NCBI GenBank assembly: GCA_024138015.1
Contig: JAMXBB010000004.1
Coordinates: 106,734,365 to 106,798,364, forward strand
Reading direction: 5' to 3'
DNA length: 64,000 nucleotides
From: Lumnitzera littorea
Lineage: Eukaryota > Streptophyta > Magnoliopsida > Myrtales > Combretaceae
In this document: positions 10,152 through 23,385 of the stretch, in pieces
Numbering within the stretch: the stretch's first letter is position 1
Layout: each line of letters opens with the position of its first letter
Position numbers and translations under genes: made by a program
The notes under the pieces: model-generated
The model's database searches: none
What the model saw: only the letters and a program-made list of their open reading frames with translations
What the model was told of the DNA's origin: nothing

Positions 10152-12188
10152 ATTAAAGCGTTTGGAGTTTTAAATAACCATCGAAACAATATCTTAATTA
10201 TTTTTACTTATTTAACCATTTAAAATAAATTTTTATTATTGATAAATAATTTTTTTAATACATTTAATTATAGATATATGATAATTTAGAAATTTTGTGT
10301 CTCTCTCTCCCTTCTCCGATTTCCTACTACTTCCTCTCTCTTCCAATATTCCCACTACTCTTTATTCTTCTTGCCGCGACCCCCATCTCTCTACCTTCTT
10401 CATCTATTATTATCTTTTATCAATATTATAATATATTTAATTATATTACATATTTTTATTCATTTTATACACATTTAACACGGGTGCATCATTCACTAAT
10501 ATTTTATAAAACCATCTCAAATAAGTTATCGAAAAAAAAAATAGCCACCTCAAATAACTTTTCCATACTTCACTCTTCTAAAACCATCCCATCTCTTTGA
10601 ACTTCCCCAAAATATTTAATTGTAACTTTCTTAGTTTCTTTTAGTTATTACATTACTCCATTTATATTATTAAAGTCCAAAGTGTTTTCTATAACCGTCA
10701 CTTCTTAAAATTACTAGTTAAGCCTTAATCAAATAATATATGACACAAAAAAAAACAACACTAAACTATAGTATTAAAACTATAAAATATCTTGTAAAAT
10801 GGATATATTTACCAACTCACTCAATTTTTTTTCTTCATATCTTTTCATTCTCTCTTCCCATTAATATCTCTCTCCCACATTTACCATTTTTCCTTAAATC
10901 TTTCCCACTAGCCCCAACAGCATCAATGTAACCATCACATTGGAGATAGATGCATATATATTCACAGATAAATCCATTAAACTCTCAATACACTTAATTT
11001 GATCTTAATGCTAAGAAAATTAACCATCACTAAATCACTCGTTTCTCTCACTCATATATACCCTTTTTATTAACACGTTTATATTATCTATTAATAAACT
11101 TATATAATTTTTTAAGATGATAAATTTTTTTTAGAGAATAAAACTACGAAAAAATATCATTACAATAATTAGAGGAGAAGAAGACATTACAAATATTACA
11201 ATCTTTCCAAAGGAGTAAGAATTACTCTAAATATTTAGTTAATACAAGATAAATGATAATTTATCATCTTAATCTCATGAAAGGTGGTAAAGATGAAAAT
11301 ATTTCTCCCAAATATTACTAAAAGAAATATTAGCAAAGGAGTTCCTAAACAACAATCATGTAAGTATCTTATAATCCTATCTCCTTTTTTTTTCTTTCGA
11401 ATTGGATATTATTCTTTTGTGTACTCTTTTGAACATACATCTTTAATAATGTATCATAGTAAATTCTACTATGAAGTAACTAAATTATATATTATTAGCA
11501 TTATTATTTTACTTTGAATTAAAAATTATGGATATTATTCTAGTTTTACACTATTAATATCATTCAATAATTCATATGTTAAAACATTTATTTTCATATT
11601 TTTAATACTTACTATTATATTTAATTAACTACATAATTTTATCATGATATTAATATTTTCTGTATTTAATATTGTTAAATTTGTACACATACATTGAGTG
11701 CGGCATTCACTACTTTATTTAGATGATGCCAAAATCACTCCACTTCCTTTATTATTATAGATAAATTGTTATTTTCTGATTGCTCTTCTAAACCACCTAA
11801 TTTATCTCTTGTATTGCTTCCTATTTAACTTTTGTTTGATGGATGAAGTATTGTTGGCAAAAAAAAAAAAAAAATTATATTCTTAGCTATGTTTAGATTT
11901 AAATGAAAGAGATAATGAAAGTTATGTGTGAGCAAGTGCAATTACAAGATAGGTAATATGATATTCTATTTGTACCCTATTTTGTATGTACATGTACCTA
12001 AATTTTGAAATCAACACTCATCCTATAATATACAAGAGCTTCATTGGAATCCATTTCTTGTAAAGCTCATATGTGGTGCCATGAAAACCTGTAATTTTCC
12101 TTTTATTTCATTTTTATCGTATTGAACTTTTTGAGGTAAATTAGTCAACAATTGCCTTTGTATATGTACATTCATCAATCTGGTAATT
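10152..12188. other. AT-rich intergenic DNA, nothing recognised
   Basis: Long AT-rich stretch with poly(T)/poly(A) runs and no supported gene. Short open frames here have strongly skewed composition and no recognisable domain. Confidence 0.4.
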
Positions 12189-12325
12189 ATCAAACAATTT
12201 AATCACACACTTTTTGATCACATATTTATTATAAAAGCATACACATACTTATCAAATATCAAACAATTTAATCACACACTTTTTTTTTCACATGTTTATC
12301 ATAAAAGCACACACAATGAACCTAA
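12189..12325. repeat. Direct duplication, two units of about 69 bp
   Basis: Units at 12189 and 12258 share ATCAAACAATTTAATCACAC, ACTTTTT, CACAT-TTTAT and ATAAAAGCA-ACACA. Differences are a few substitutions and a T-run length change. Confidence 0.85.
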
Positions 12326-15300
12326 TGATATGATTTCAAATAATTCATCGCAAAACGTCTATCACAAAATTGTAATTTAGGTTCATTTGTTTAAAATAAA
12401 TAACAATAACAAATCCATTATTTTTTTCTTTCTTTTTTACAAATACATAAACACCCAATGAAAAACACAATTAAACTTTCAACGATTTTAACTCGAAGAT
12501 AATCATCCTTTTTCAATGAATAAATGCAGAAGTTAAAAATATTATATTTTATTAGCATATTATTATCACCGTCATCCTTTTTCTTTGTCCAACGTTTGCT
12601 CTAGTATTATTGCTAAATTCCACGGGGAAGACCAAGACGCTCCACTGTGCCAGATGGGAATCCCATCTTTTTTAAGTTTAACGTAAATCTTTGAATTTGT
12701 CTCTTAATGGGACCCATTTCATTTGTCTGATCCAAAAGAAAATGAAAAATAAAAAAAGGCCCAAAGTTAGGAGTTAGGACGTAGGAATCAAATAACGCCC
12801 CATAATTTCAAATTTCGAATTTCAAATTAATCTTATGGCCGTTGGAACCGCTTTTGCAGTTTGGGAGGATGACGCCGACAAGGTAAGCTTCTGGGACCCT
12901 ATGGTCCATAACTTTGGGCCGAAAACCGAATAAGATGCCAAACCTAACCACGGTGTGTTTAGGCTTAGTGGGTCCATTTTGATTAACGGTGGTACTAAGG
13001 ATGGTCAGTTACTTGTGTTCAGTCCTCCGGCTCAGTTCCTAAATTTTTGTTTGTTCTTTTTTTTTTTTTTTTTCCCAAGGTGATTCTAAAATTAAAATGT
13101 AACTAGTTAAGCCCCACAATATGTGAGGATTTTAATTTAAATTATTTACAAAAAGTGATATATTTGCTTAAAATATTATCACTGATTAATACTGTTTAAA
13201 TACATGTTTATAAATTGTTTTAAACATGATACGCCTTGTTTAAACTATATTATATTACTTGAAGTGTTATAATAATCTATTATAGAATGTTAATAGGTTA
13301 TCTTCTCTCTTATTTTTTCCCATTTAATTAATTATTCATAAAAATTATTAATCTATTTTAATAGGATGGACAATATAAATTAAGTTTTACTAAATTAATG
13401 GTTTAAATTGGTTAACATTACAGTAACACATTTTTGCTAGTACTATAGAAAACCCCATCATATAGGAGATGTAAGTCTCTTTAAAGATACTATTATGACT
13501 AAAGCTACAAGGAATGTTTAAAGGCCAAAATATTTGGAGGGTTATATTTAGTAGAAGAAGACTTAAACATACTATACTATGACTTAGGCATACTACAATT
13601 TCACATATTGTGACTTGAGCATATGGGACATAATACATGATTGTAACACTTATGTACATATATCATCACACTAGATAGCATGCATCATCGCATCAAATAC
13701 CATATAGCATGTATACATATTATAGTTTATAGATTGTAACTACTAAATAGATTGTAATAGTTCAAGAAGGGATATAAAAAGAAAAAAGAAAGTAAAGAAA
13801 GGGTAACAAATACCCAATTAATAGAACCATCGCCTTCCTTCTTCTTCTTAGAGTTGCTCTAAAACTCGAACCTTAGAGAGTACCAAAACCCTAACCCATT
13901 TTACCTTGCAGACACAAACAATTAAACATAGTCAATCACAAAAGTTACATAAAAGATAGATTGTCTTACGTAGATTTCATATATGTGATTTTTGATAGAA
14001 TTTTATTCAAGAATTAGCTTATTATGAAAAAACCTTAATTTTAAATGTTAAGAAACAGAGAGGAAAGATTTTGTACCTTTGGAAGGGTCTAAAATTGAGG
14101 AGAGAGAAAATATCTGTCTTTTATTTTGATCAAGGATTTAACGTCTAGCATTAAATGTGAATTTTGAAGCTATTGTAACTATCGATATGCTTAAGAGATC
14201 ATATGTCATTCTTGCAACTTAAGGATATCAAAATCAATTGGTTTTCTAATAACTTAAGACATTCAATTCAACCATCCATATTACTCTTCATGTAAATATA
14301 ACTCTAGTTTATATCTGATAAAAGATTGAAATTCCTCTATAAGATAAAAAATTATAAGTATCATATGAAATGAAATTAACTTTAAAAGCATAGCAACGGT
14401 TATACAGCTGTAAAAAAATAAAGTTACTTATAAGTTGTCATCCCATTCATCATTTTTACATTCTATACCATTCATCAATAACATAAGGAGACATTGGTAT
14501 AAGACATTTTAAATTAGGCATTTAAGAATATCAAGGTCTAAGGTTTAAAATAATAATATTGGCTAGATTATAAATATTAACGTGCTAAATTCCATGGTTG
14601 TCATCAATGATGAATCAAACATATTATCACTCATTTTTTGATGAGCAAACTATTATTTATTCGACAACATTTTTTTGCTTGCATAAAACATAAGTTCAAC
14701 AACTCTAAGATTATGCATGCTTAGATAAAGGGAAGGGAATGTCATAATATTCATATTATAGATATGTTTAAGAAGCATGCATGATCTTGGACACATGCCT
14801 ATTGCAATACACAAGTTTATTAACTTAATGTAACTTTAAATTACGCTATTTTACTGGTGTTCAATGGGTATGAAAATTATTGTATTGGGAAACAAAATGC
14901 TGCTCAAGAATGATGGTAAGAAATACCGAAGCATTTAGTATCTCCAAATGATTAAAAGATCTATAAAAAAGTTCACCATTTTAGGTTCTAACATAGAAAA
15001 CATTATGTTATTCTCCCTAATTATGAGGAAAAGAAAAGATGACTTTCTTCTTTAAGTCATCCTCTTGTGATAGTGTAATTAAAAGACTCCAAACAAAATG
15101 CATCACATTCACTAATGAACACTTAAGAAATTCATTGAGCAGACATTTTATAATCTATAGAACTTGAAAGTAGTACATTAGTGAATGAAATGATAGTTGC
15201 AACTTAAGCAAAGTGGTTTTAAGTAAGTACTCTAAATCCCTCTTAAGCAAACTTCGGTTTCACCAAAAGTCAACTAACATATAATTACGGATTAGCCAAC

Positions 15301-16089
15301 TTATTCTAGTTTCCTCAATATGAGTACATAACATATAAATTAGAAAGACACAAATATCTAAACACCAAACCTAACAACATAAATTACAAAACCTAAAGTT
15401 CAAACCCATTATCATAAATCTACAAATTTCCCAAAGTACACATTATGTAGAATTCTTCTAGCCACTACTACCTAAAATTAAGATGAAAATACATGGTAAA
15501 TCACTTACATATCTTAATTCAATAAAATGTAGTAAAACAGCTCTAATGCACTAAAATTCCTTATTAGCAGGAAAATTACTATACATCTGGATCAAGATCA
15601 ATAAGTCAAAATGAGACTCATTATAGTCTTGCTAGTGAACAAAATTAGGAATGGATGAAGAGTCATCAACATTAGAAGAAGAAGACTTACACTTTTGAGC
15701 TGAGATGAAGATGTGGTTAGATCTAGAAGTAAGAATAGAGAGTGAAGAAAGAATAAACCTTAGGTGTGACATTTGATGTCTTTTACTTTAGCTTTAGCTT
15801 TTTTATTTTTTTTGGCTTTTGATTTTTATCTTTTGTTTTTTTTAAGGGAAAAAGATAAGTTAAGAGTGCAAATGTAAATTTAATGTTAAACGGCTTTCGC
15901 AAGTCAAACTTGGACTTGTTTATTTAAACGGGTTTGTAAATGGGTTTCGGACTTAAATACGAACTCAAACACAAATTTAATTATATTTAAACGGGGTTAA
16001 CCTGTTTGTGTCTCCTATCAGTATTTCCCATACAATAATCCATTTAAATCATATCGTATTGTATTTGGGCCTATTGTGTTGTATTCGAG
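12326..16089. other. Intergenic DNA; one less AT-rich patch at 12590-13060
   Basis: No supported gene. The patch 12590-13060 is richer in GC and contains a 32-codon open frame (12835-12933) starting MAVGTAFAVW with a possible splice donor (AAGGTAAGC) inside it. I recognise no family, so it is not called. Near 15895-16010 there is a run of 'AAACGGG' and 'GGGTTAACC'-like motifs typical of degenerate plant DNA-transposon ends. Confidence 0.35.
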
Positions 16090-16264
16090 TGTGATACCTC
16101 ATAGTTAAGTGTTTCATATGAATTGTAAAAGATTGTAGTACTAGTTCCATGATTGTGAATATCTTATTAATATAAGCTTAAAACTTTTGGATCAAGTAAT
16201 TAAAATGAGCCCATTAGTATTTGTTGGCTTGTCTATTCATTGCTTTTAGCCTTGAGACGTTACA
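16090..16264 (+). repeat. TRIM 5' LTR
   Basis: TG..CA-bounded repeat, 175 bases. It shares with the second copy the blocks CATGAATTGT, TTAAAACTTTTGG-like, AGTATTTATTGG-like and ATTCATTGCTTTTAG. Confidence 0.8.
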
Positions 16265-16483
16265 AATGATATCAAAACGGACCCCTTATCAGTAAGTGGA
16301 TGATTCAGGTCTAACTCTAGTTTAGATAAGAGGTTTGAAGAAGGTAAGGAGTGTCACCAGAATATGACTCATTTTATGTTTTCAAGATGATTTATTAGTA
16401 ATGAATGACCCGAATCATACATTATAAATGAAGGAAGATTTGAGCTCAGTTATAAGGCCTTACAATAAGAACGTTGCATGTTT

Positions 16484-16510
16484 AGGGAGAGGGAGGGAGG
16501 GGGGAAGAGA
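16484..16510 (+). promoter_or_regulatory. TRIM polypurine tract
   Basis: An uninterrupted A/G run of about 27 bases, rich in GGGAG, ends two bases before the second terminal repeat. This is the normal position of the plus-strand priming tract. Confidence 0.8.
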
Positions 16511-16511
16511 C

Positions 16512-16693
16512 TGTGATATCCTATAATTAAATATTTCACATGAATTGTGAGAAATTGTGATACTAATTTATAAGGCTATAGTTGTAAATATATTGTCAAT
16601 ACAAAATTAAAATTTTTAGGTCAAGTGGTTAAAATTGACTTATTAGTATTTATTGGTTTAATTATTCATTGCTTTTAGTCCTAAGACATTACA
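16512..16693 (+). repeat. TRIM 3' LTR
   Basis: TG..CA-bounded repeat, 182 bases, aligned along its whole length with 16090-16264 but clearly diverged. Confidence 0.8.
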
Positions 16694-19600
16694 TTGGATT
16701 TATTGTGTCCAAATCCCAAATTGCCAATGACCCTATGGATATTTTTTAAAATAGAACATTACAAATTTATGCCTCAATATTTAACTTTCTTTTTTTTCTT
16801 TTTTTCTTTTAAATGCCCTATAAAACACAGACAATGAATTGCATTTCTGTAATTCATTTAATTATTTTATTTGTAATAAACGAGGAGGCTCATTCAATTT
16901 AATTGTAGATTTAGGCAATGCTCCCAAATGCTTGCCGTCACCTCTTCCTAAATTAGGGGATTTTTTTTTTTTCCCCTTTAGTCCCTTTAATCCTTCTTGT
17001 GCTTTCTTGTGCTTTTGTGAATTATTTGGGCATTTCAGACTCTAGACTTTCAGTTAGACTTCTATCTCTTTTAGTTCAAAAGGGCTATAGACTCTACAAT
17101 GGACTTTTATATGTTAACTAATGCATTTTCGGTAAAATTGTTTTCACCAATTTGAAGTTAATGACCATCTTCATAATATGAAATTAGACAAGGACTAACA
17201 AACGGTTTTATTAAGAAAATGATTTTCCCAAACTAATGTGAAATTTCTGAAAATAAAAGTGAATAAGAATATTGAAAGTAGAGTAGTGAGTGAGTCTTAA
17301 CGTGTTTTACTCAAATAAAATATGTAACGGGTTGTCATTGCATTTTAGGTTTTAGGGCACAGTTTTATTCTAGAGATATAAAACCATCGTATCCTTGTCT
17401 GTTGTTTGCCACATGCAGGTTCACATGACTACACATACATATACAGGCGCACAAAAAAAATAAAAAAAAACTATTGTTAAGCCAATTAAATATTAATCCA
17501 AATCCACTCTTCCACAACAGACAAGTAATACACAAGAATGACAGGAAAAAGAGAGACGGTGTCAATTGCAAGGGATAAGGAGGCTCCTTACTCTATATTA
17601 GGATCTTAAATAAGATACAGGCTAACTTAACAAAAGGAGGCGGGATAAACCAAATTTATTGTAGTTTCTTTTGAAATATTTACAAGGGTATATCATCCAA
17701 TTTCATACCTGAATTTTGAAATTGATAAATATCACACCTAAGAGACAATTTGCTTATCATATTTTATATCTAAAGTTTGAATTTGTTAAATATTATATCC
17801 AATATTTATTAAATCTGCTACCTCCTTCTTATTTAAAATAATGACACAGTAGCAATCATTAGTTTAACAATACAAGTATAAATGATTTGAGATAAGGTAG
17901 TAAAATTTGATGAATAAAAGTTTTATTGGGTGTAATATTTGATGATTTCAATCTTTAGATATATATTAAAAAAAAAAAAAAACCAAAATTCATGTAGTAA
18001 TTTCAACATTATAAAAAAAAGGAATAATATGGATGAAATATATGCACCAAGGCATCATTGGCTCTTAATCAAGGCTTGTTCTATTTAATAAACACTTTTT
18101 GTATTCAAAGTGACTTTACCTTAAATTTTTGTAGTAAATTACATTTTTTTTCTACTGCCAGGTGAGACTTCATTTGGATTTTACATAATAAGATCTGAAT
18201 TAAGTCTTATTTTTTTGCATGACAAGAGATTCAAACTTAAAATACCTTTGATCAATGCTCCAAACTCAGGTCTTAGTTTTGAAAACACTTTAATCAAAGT
18301 ATTAAGCTCTTATTAGCTTTGAGATTTTCTTCAATGTTTTAATCTAAAATCATAATTAGCAATTTAATCGATAAGTGGTGGCTGGTGACTTACTGACGGG
18401 GTTGCATAGCTACTTACACGATAATCGGGTTGTACGACTTAACTAGACTGGTGAGTTACGACATAATTAAGGAAAAACGGCCTTGGAGTGATCGGCTGGG
18501 GCTTAAGCTTTTTTTTTTTTTTTTTTTAAATGAGAATTTACTGTTTATTATAAAAATTGATATGTATTAACGACGGAAATTTTTTTAATACATTTGATAA
18601 AAGTCGACTTTTGTAAAAGTATGAAACCTTTAAAAACTCGTGTTTGTAGATCAATGGATGATTCTATTTTATTGCATATTCTTATATGTGATGAGAATAT
18701 AGAATATTCTAAAATACTATTTACTTAGATCTATAAACAAATAACAACCTTCAATCACTTCAAAATTTCCATGATTGAAGATATTCCTAAGAATCAACTT
18801 CCCTGAACAACTGCAAATAATTCTTCAAAAACTCATAATTTATATATTAGTTTTAGAATAAATAATAAACTAACTCCAAACCATTAGTCAAAATTATCCT
18901 ATTGACCGTCGTCATTTTCTCTTCCAATCTAAACATTAAATCTCAAATTATCACAGTGGTCTAATTTCATCTAAAATTTAGTAATTCAAATCAAAATCCC
19001 GGTGCATTGACGTTGCGATTGGTTCATTATAATACAAGTGTTATTCTTTCTTTATTATTATATAGTAGTTGTTCTTTATTTAGTTTGCAAAAAATTATAT
19101 CATAAGTAATATTTTTTCAATGTAATGTGAAATGGATGTACGATTTCTATTCTTTTTTCTTCGTAAAAAGGAATTACAATTCCTTAAATAATATAGCTTT
19201 TATTTCACAATAATCTTGATTACCAGACAAAATAATATCAAAAGAATTGCTATTTCTTTCCAATCTTATATAATTCTAGTGAACCAAATACAATGACAAG
19301 CCCTAGAATATTGCTAATACCATTAATCATTGAAAACGAAAGGCTAGAAAAAAAATTATAGTATTTAAGTCTTATGCACTTTTTCAATTGCTATTTTGTA
19401 TTTTATATCTACTAATAAACATTTTCTCTAATTTTACCAAATTGACCTTCACAACAGAGGAGCAGTTATTTAGATCCCCATCACTTTCCATAATTACCCA
19501 GTCTCTAAACCTCCTATCCTTGCTTCTATTAATTACTCATTTATTACATTATATTTTCAATTTCTACTATATATTTTTCTAGATTATTATAATTTTTGCT

Positions 19601-21540
19601 AGAGGTGGGAGTAATTTGGTTTGATACAATTCACCCTCACTTTTTGAGTCGTACCTTATATAATAGTTTTTTTTTTTAAATCAACTATATCCATATAGTT
19701 TGGTTCGTAAATTTTTCAAATCTAATTAAAATTAGTTCATTCTAGTTCCATCCACAATTCAAACAGTTTATATCGAATTTGTCAAGCTTGATTTTTTTGG
19801 GCATTGAAAATATTTTCCTTAACTCAATTAGTATTAAACCTAAGCCCGTTTAATACTAATCCTTGATTAAGAGTTACAACAAATTCAATCTTTAAATATA
19901 TTTTGAAAATCCTTTGAAGTCACCATGTGACCGGAGTTGGAAAAAAGAAGGTTAGGTTAAATCGATTAAGTGGATTGATTTAACTTAGCAATTGGTCTGC
20001 TTAAAAAACTAATTTTTAGAAAAAATGTTCGAAAACCAAAAATTTTAGGTTCAGGAGCTAATTTTTTAAACTCTTAACAGGTATCACTTTTTAAAATTTT
20101 TTATTTTAATTTCACTTTTCAATATACCCTTATTTACGAACCGTTCGTATGCAACTAAATTAATTAAATTAAACAATTATTTACAAAATATGAAAAAAAA
20201 AAGAAAATTTTCCATATTTTAAGTCACCTCGTATTTGTAAACGAGTATCTACGTACCCGCTATTCAAAATCAGACATACGTAATTCTTTTATAAAACTTT
20301 AGAAATGTTAGTTTCTTTTAATTCTGAAAATTGTTGATTTTAAGTTCTTTAGCCATTTAATTTTATTTAAGAAAAACACCTAAGAAAAAATGGTCCTAAT
20401 TTGATATTCTTATTTTTAGGAAAATTCTAAAATATCATTTTTTTTAAAATGTCCATTTATTTTTATTTGCTTGGAAAAAAAATTCTAAGTGATAAAAACT
20501 TTTAGAAAAATTCTAAAATACTTAAATGTAACTTTCTATGAAATACGCAGTTACTATCGATAATATGCTTAACTATAAAAAAAAAAACCTAAACTGAAAA
20601 AAAGATACCTAATTATAGAAGAGAAACCTAAATTATAGAAAAGAAGCTTAAATCATGACAAAGATATATGAATCATAAGAAACATGCCTAAAAAAAAAAA
20701 GGGTTCTAGATTGTCGTTTTACTTTTACAAAATTCTACAAGAAGCCCTAAGAGTTTATTTATTTTATTTGAAAAAGGATTTTTTTAATTATTTATTTTTA
20801 TGATTTTTCTTATTATTATTTTTGTTGTTTTATGTTTTGGCTAAAAAAAAAAAGAAAATAAATAAACTATGTCTCTTTATCCTTTTCCTTTTTCCTTTTT
20901 TTTAGTTACAATTACAATACATTATAAGAATAAATAAATAAAAATATAAAATACGGAGAACAAAACATAAATCAAAACTAAAATAAAGCCAGACTAAGTT
21001 GGAGTTCACATAGGTTAAAGTTAGGTGCTAGAGCAGTTAGGTCGGGTTGGAAAGCTTTCACTATGGTGAGTTTTTAGCACAACTTTCCTAGCTCGAGAAA
21101 CCCTGAGCTTACACGAGCTTACGCAAATCTTAGAGAGAGAAAAATGGGTCTTGTAGAGAGAGAGTGTGTGTGACATTATGAATGGATTTAAATGATTGTG
21201 AATGGTGAGTTAATGGTTTGTAATAAATGGAATCTCTTATTTATAGGTATCATGGTTGAGTTAAGGATAAAAAATATTAAATGTAGTATAATTTTTTTAC
21301 ATGTTTAGGTTAAGTGAATCTAGACTATATGTGATGCTAAATACAAAATTACGCATGGAAAACATAATTAACATATATCAAGAGTAGGCATATTATAGGT
21401 AGAAGTACGTCGGAGTATGTCTAATGCATATAAGAGTGTGCCTACTACACTTACAAATGGATTGGTAAATGATGTGGCCTATGACATGGCGATAATGTGA
21501 CAGTAACGTAGCATAACATAATGATAAGGCAATGGCATGA
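16694..21540. other. AT-rich intergenic DNA, no supported gene
   Basis: Non-coding by inspection. It contains several poly(A)/poly(T) runs (for example 17967-17983 and 18510-18527). A patch at 20990-21180 is richer in GC with GAGAGAG and GTGTGTG runs and may be a fragment of an old element, but I see no boundary or coding signal. Confidence 0.35.
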
Positions 21541-21542
21541 CT

Positions 21543-22023
21543 AGGGCTGGGCAAAAAACCATGAATAGAATAGAATCGAATCGAATCGAAAAATCGATTT
21601 TTTTTTTTTTGCAAACCCTTTGGTTTATGGTTCGATTCAATTGTGTATAAACGGTTTGTAGTTTGGTTTGGAGAAGCGAATTGAACCATATTGTTTAGAA
21701 CCAAGCTATTTAGTTAAATAAAAAAAATTTATGCAATTATTTTGTACTTTTTATTTTTTTTTCCATCAATCTTCATAAATTTTATCAAAATTTTCATATC
21801 TTGTTATCATTTATCATAATTTTGTGTCAATTATTAAAATCAAGTTGAGTAGATTACATTTGAAATTTCATATTTGTTGGAGATAAAAATATTTAGTGAA
21901 AATTTGATAATGAACTGAACTATATGGTTAAGTTCAACTTAAAAAAAAAAAACCAAACTGTTATATTAGGTTCAGTTTGATAAGAGAAAGCAAACTGTAT
22001 CGAACCGAATCGTGCCTACCCTT
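21543..22023. mobile_element. Candidate hAT-type MITE
   Basis: The left end TAGGGCTGGGCA and the right end TGCCTACCCTTA are imperfect inverted repeats of the TAGGGGTGGGCA type common for plant hAT-derived MITEs. Next to each end are GAATCGAATCGAA and ATCGAACCGAATCG runs, also typical of these elements. The interior is AT-rich and non-coding. An 8-bp duplication is not convincing, so this remains a candidate. Confidence 0.5.
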
Positions 22024-22124
22024 AGCAGTAACAAGGCATGATGATGTAATGGGCGACATAGATGCATTACGCATGTACCAATGAGGGATAGACAAGTGTC
22101 TAAGTGAGAGAAGAAAATAAAAGT

Positions 22125-22235
22125 TATATTTTGCATCTTCTATGGATTAAACCTAGGATCTCCAGATCATATACAATATTAAGTCAAAGTATGTTACCAT
22201 CAGGCTATTAATCTATGCCTTGTCCACATATGCTA
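22125..22235 (-). mobile_element. tRNA-derived SINE-like fragment
   Basis: On the minus strand, TAGCCTGATGGTA resembles a tRNA box A. It is followed at the normal distance by AGGTTTAATCC, resembling box B (GGTTCGAATCC), in the phrase GGAGATCCTAGGTTTAATCC familiar from plant tRNA-related SINE heads. No clear tail or target duplication was found. A degenerate tRNA pseudogene is the alternative. Confidence 0.35.
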
Positions 22236-22659
22236 TCAAATTGCATATATGGATTAGGTTGGCTTGGGTTAAATTCAAATTTAAGCCTAGGTCCAATATT
22301 TTTCTTCTCGTTTAATTATTTAAGACCCTAAAAAATACTAAGGTTAAATTAAAAAGAAATCTTACTCTATCTAAAAACCTATTTTTTAGTTTTTTTTTTT
22401 TGTACTTTTCTAAATTTTCTATTTTTTGTGCTTTTTTTTTTAAATTAGGACCCTTTACCCTTTTCTAAAAACTTTAAAATTATAAGGGAAGCAAAAATGG
22501 AGTGTTATAGCTACATTTTATAATAAATACAGTAAAGTTTGAGTAGAGCTTTACCATAAAGATAAAAGAGATAATATTTTTGCCTTGAGGATGAATTTAT
22601 CTTAGGAAACACTATAACTAGCTAACTATCTTAGGCTTAGTCTACTGGGGATTTAGATG

Positions 22660-23385
22660 ATGAAAATGAAAGACACTTTGATATGCAATTTAGGTATTTT
22701 AAAGGATAACCAGAGTTTCTAGGTTTGACGTGATAACGAGGGTTCCTCAAGGGTGACTTACACATGAGCAAAAGATAACCAAAACTCTTAAGGATAATTA
22801 GAGTTCTTGAAGTTTCAAGGGAGGACAATTGAATTATCAAAATTCTTGATTTAAGGATAACTTTGATTCCTTAAGGATTTTGTAAAATAACCAAAGCTCC
22901 TAAACAATAGGATTACTTGGTTTTCAAGACTTAGTTTTTACAAAATAACCTAAGTTTTTAAACAAAAAGAGTACTTGGTTTTCAAGACTAAGAATAGCTA
23001 AGGTTTCTTTACAAGAATAAATAAGGTTCTCATTAAATAGTTAAGTTCTTAAAAGGAAAGATTATTTAGTTTCTAAAAGGAAGGATTACTTAGTTTCAAG
23101 ATCAAAAATGACCAAACCTTCTTGACAAGAATTACTAACGATCCTATTAAATAGCTAAGCTCCTAAAATAAAGGATTATTTAGTTTCAGGATTGAAGATA
23201 ATAAAAGTTTCTTGACAAAAATCACTAAGATTTTTATTGAATAGCTAAGTTCCTAAAATGAATAATTATTTAGTTTCAAGACTAAAGATAGCTAAAGTTT
23301 CTTGACAAGAATAATTAAGGTTCCTATTGTATAGCTAAGTTCCTTAAAAAAAAGGATTACTTAGTTTTAAGATTAAAGATAACCA
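22660..23385 (+). repeat. Tandem array, 90-bp unit, ending at an Ogre-type LTR
   Basis: The best units start at 23087, 23177, 23267 and 23358 with TACTTAGTTT or TATTTAGTTT, so the period is 90-91. More diverged units extend left to about 22660. Most units contain the dyad TTCTTGACAAGAA or a one-base variant. The array stops exactly where the LTR begins (TGTAGATATCTC at 23386). Tat/Ogre elements are known to carry tandem repeats in the 3' untranslated region just before the 3' LTR, so this may be the tail of an upstream element. Confidence 0.8.

Larger units (their letters stand above)
16090..16693 (+). mobile_element. TRIM (terminal-repeat retrotransposon in miniature), 604 bp
   Basis: Two direct terminal repeats (16090-16264 and 16512-16693) both begin TGTGATA and end TTACA. 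The 247-base interior starts, one or two bases after the first repeat, with TGATATCAAAAC. This resembles the initiator-methionine tRNA primer-binding site TGGTATCAGAGC. The interior ends in a long purine tract (16484-16510) directly before the second repeat. These are the defining parts of an LTR retrotransposon, with no room for gag or pol. Such elements depend on proteins of other retrotransposons. The target duplication is not recognisable, in keeping with old age and diverged repeats. Confidence 0.82.

Noticed and set aside
9836..10189. Open frames running through the Ns
   Set aside because: They depend on unknown bases and an AT repeat.
12835..12933. 32-codon open frame MAVGTAFAVW..
   Set aside because: Too short and without recognised homology to be called a gene; kept only as a low-interest finding.
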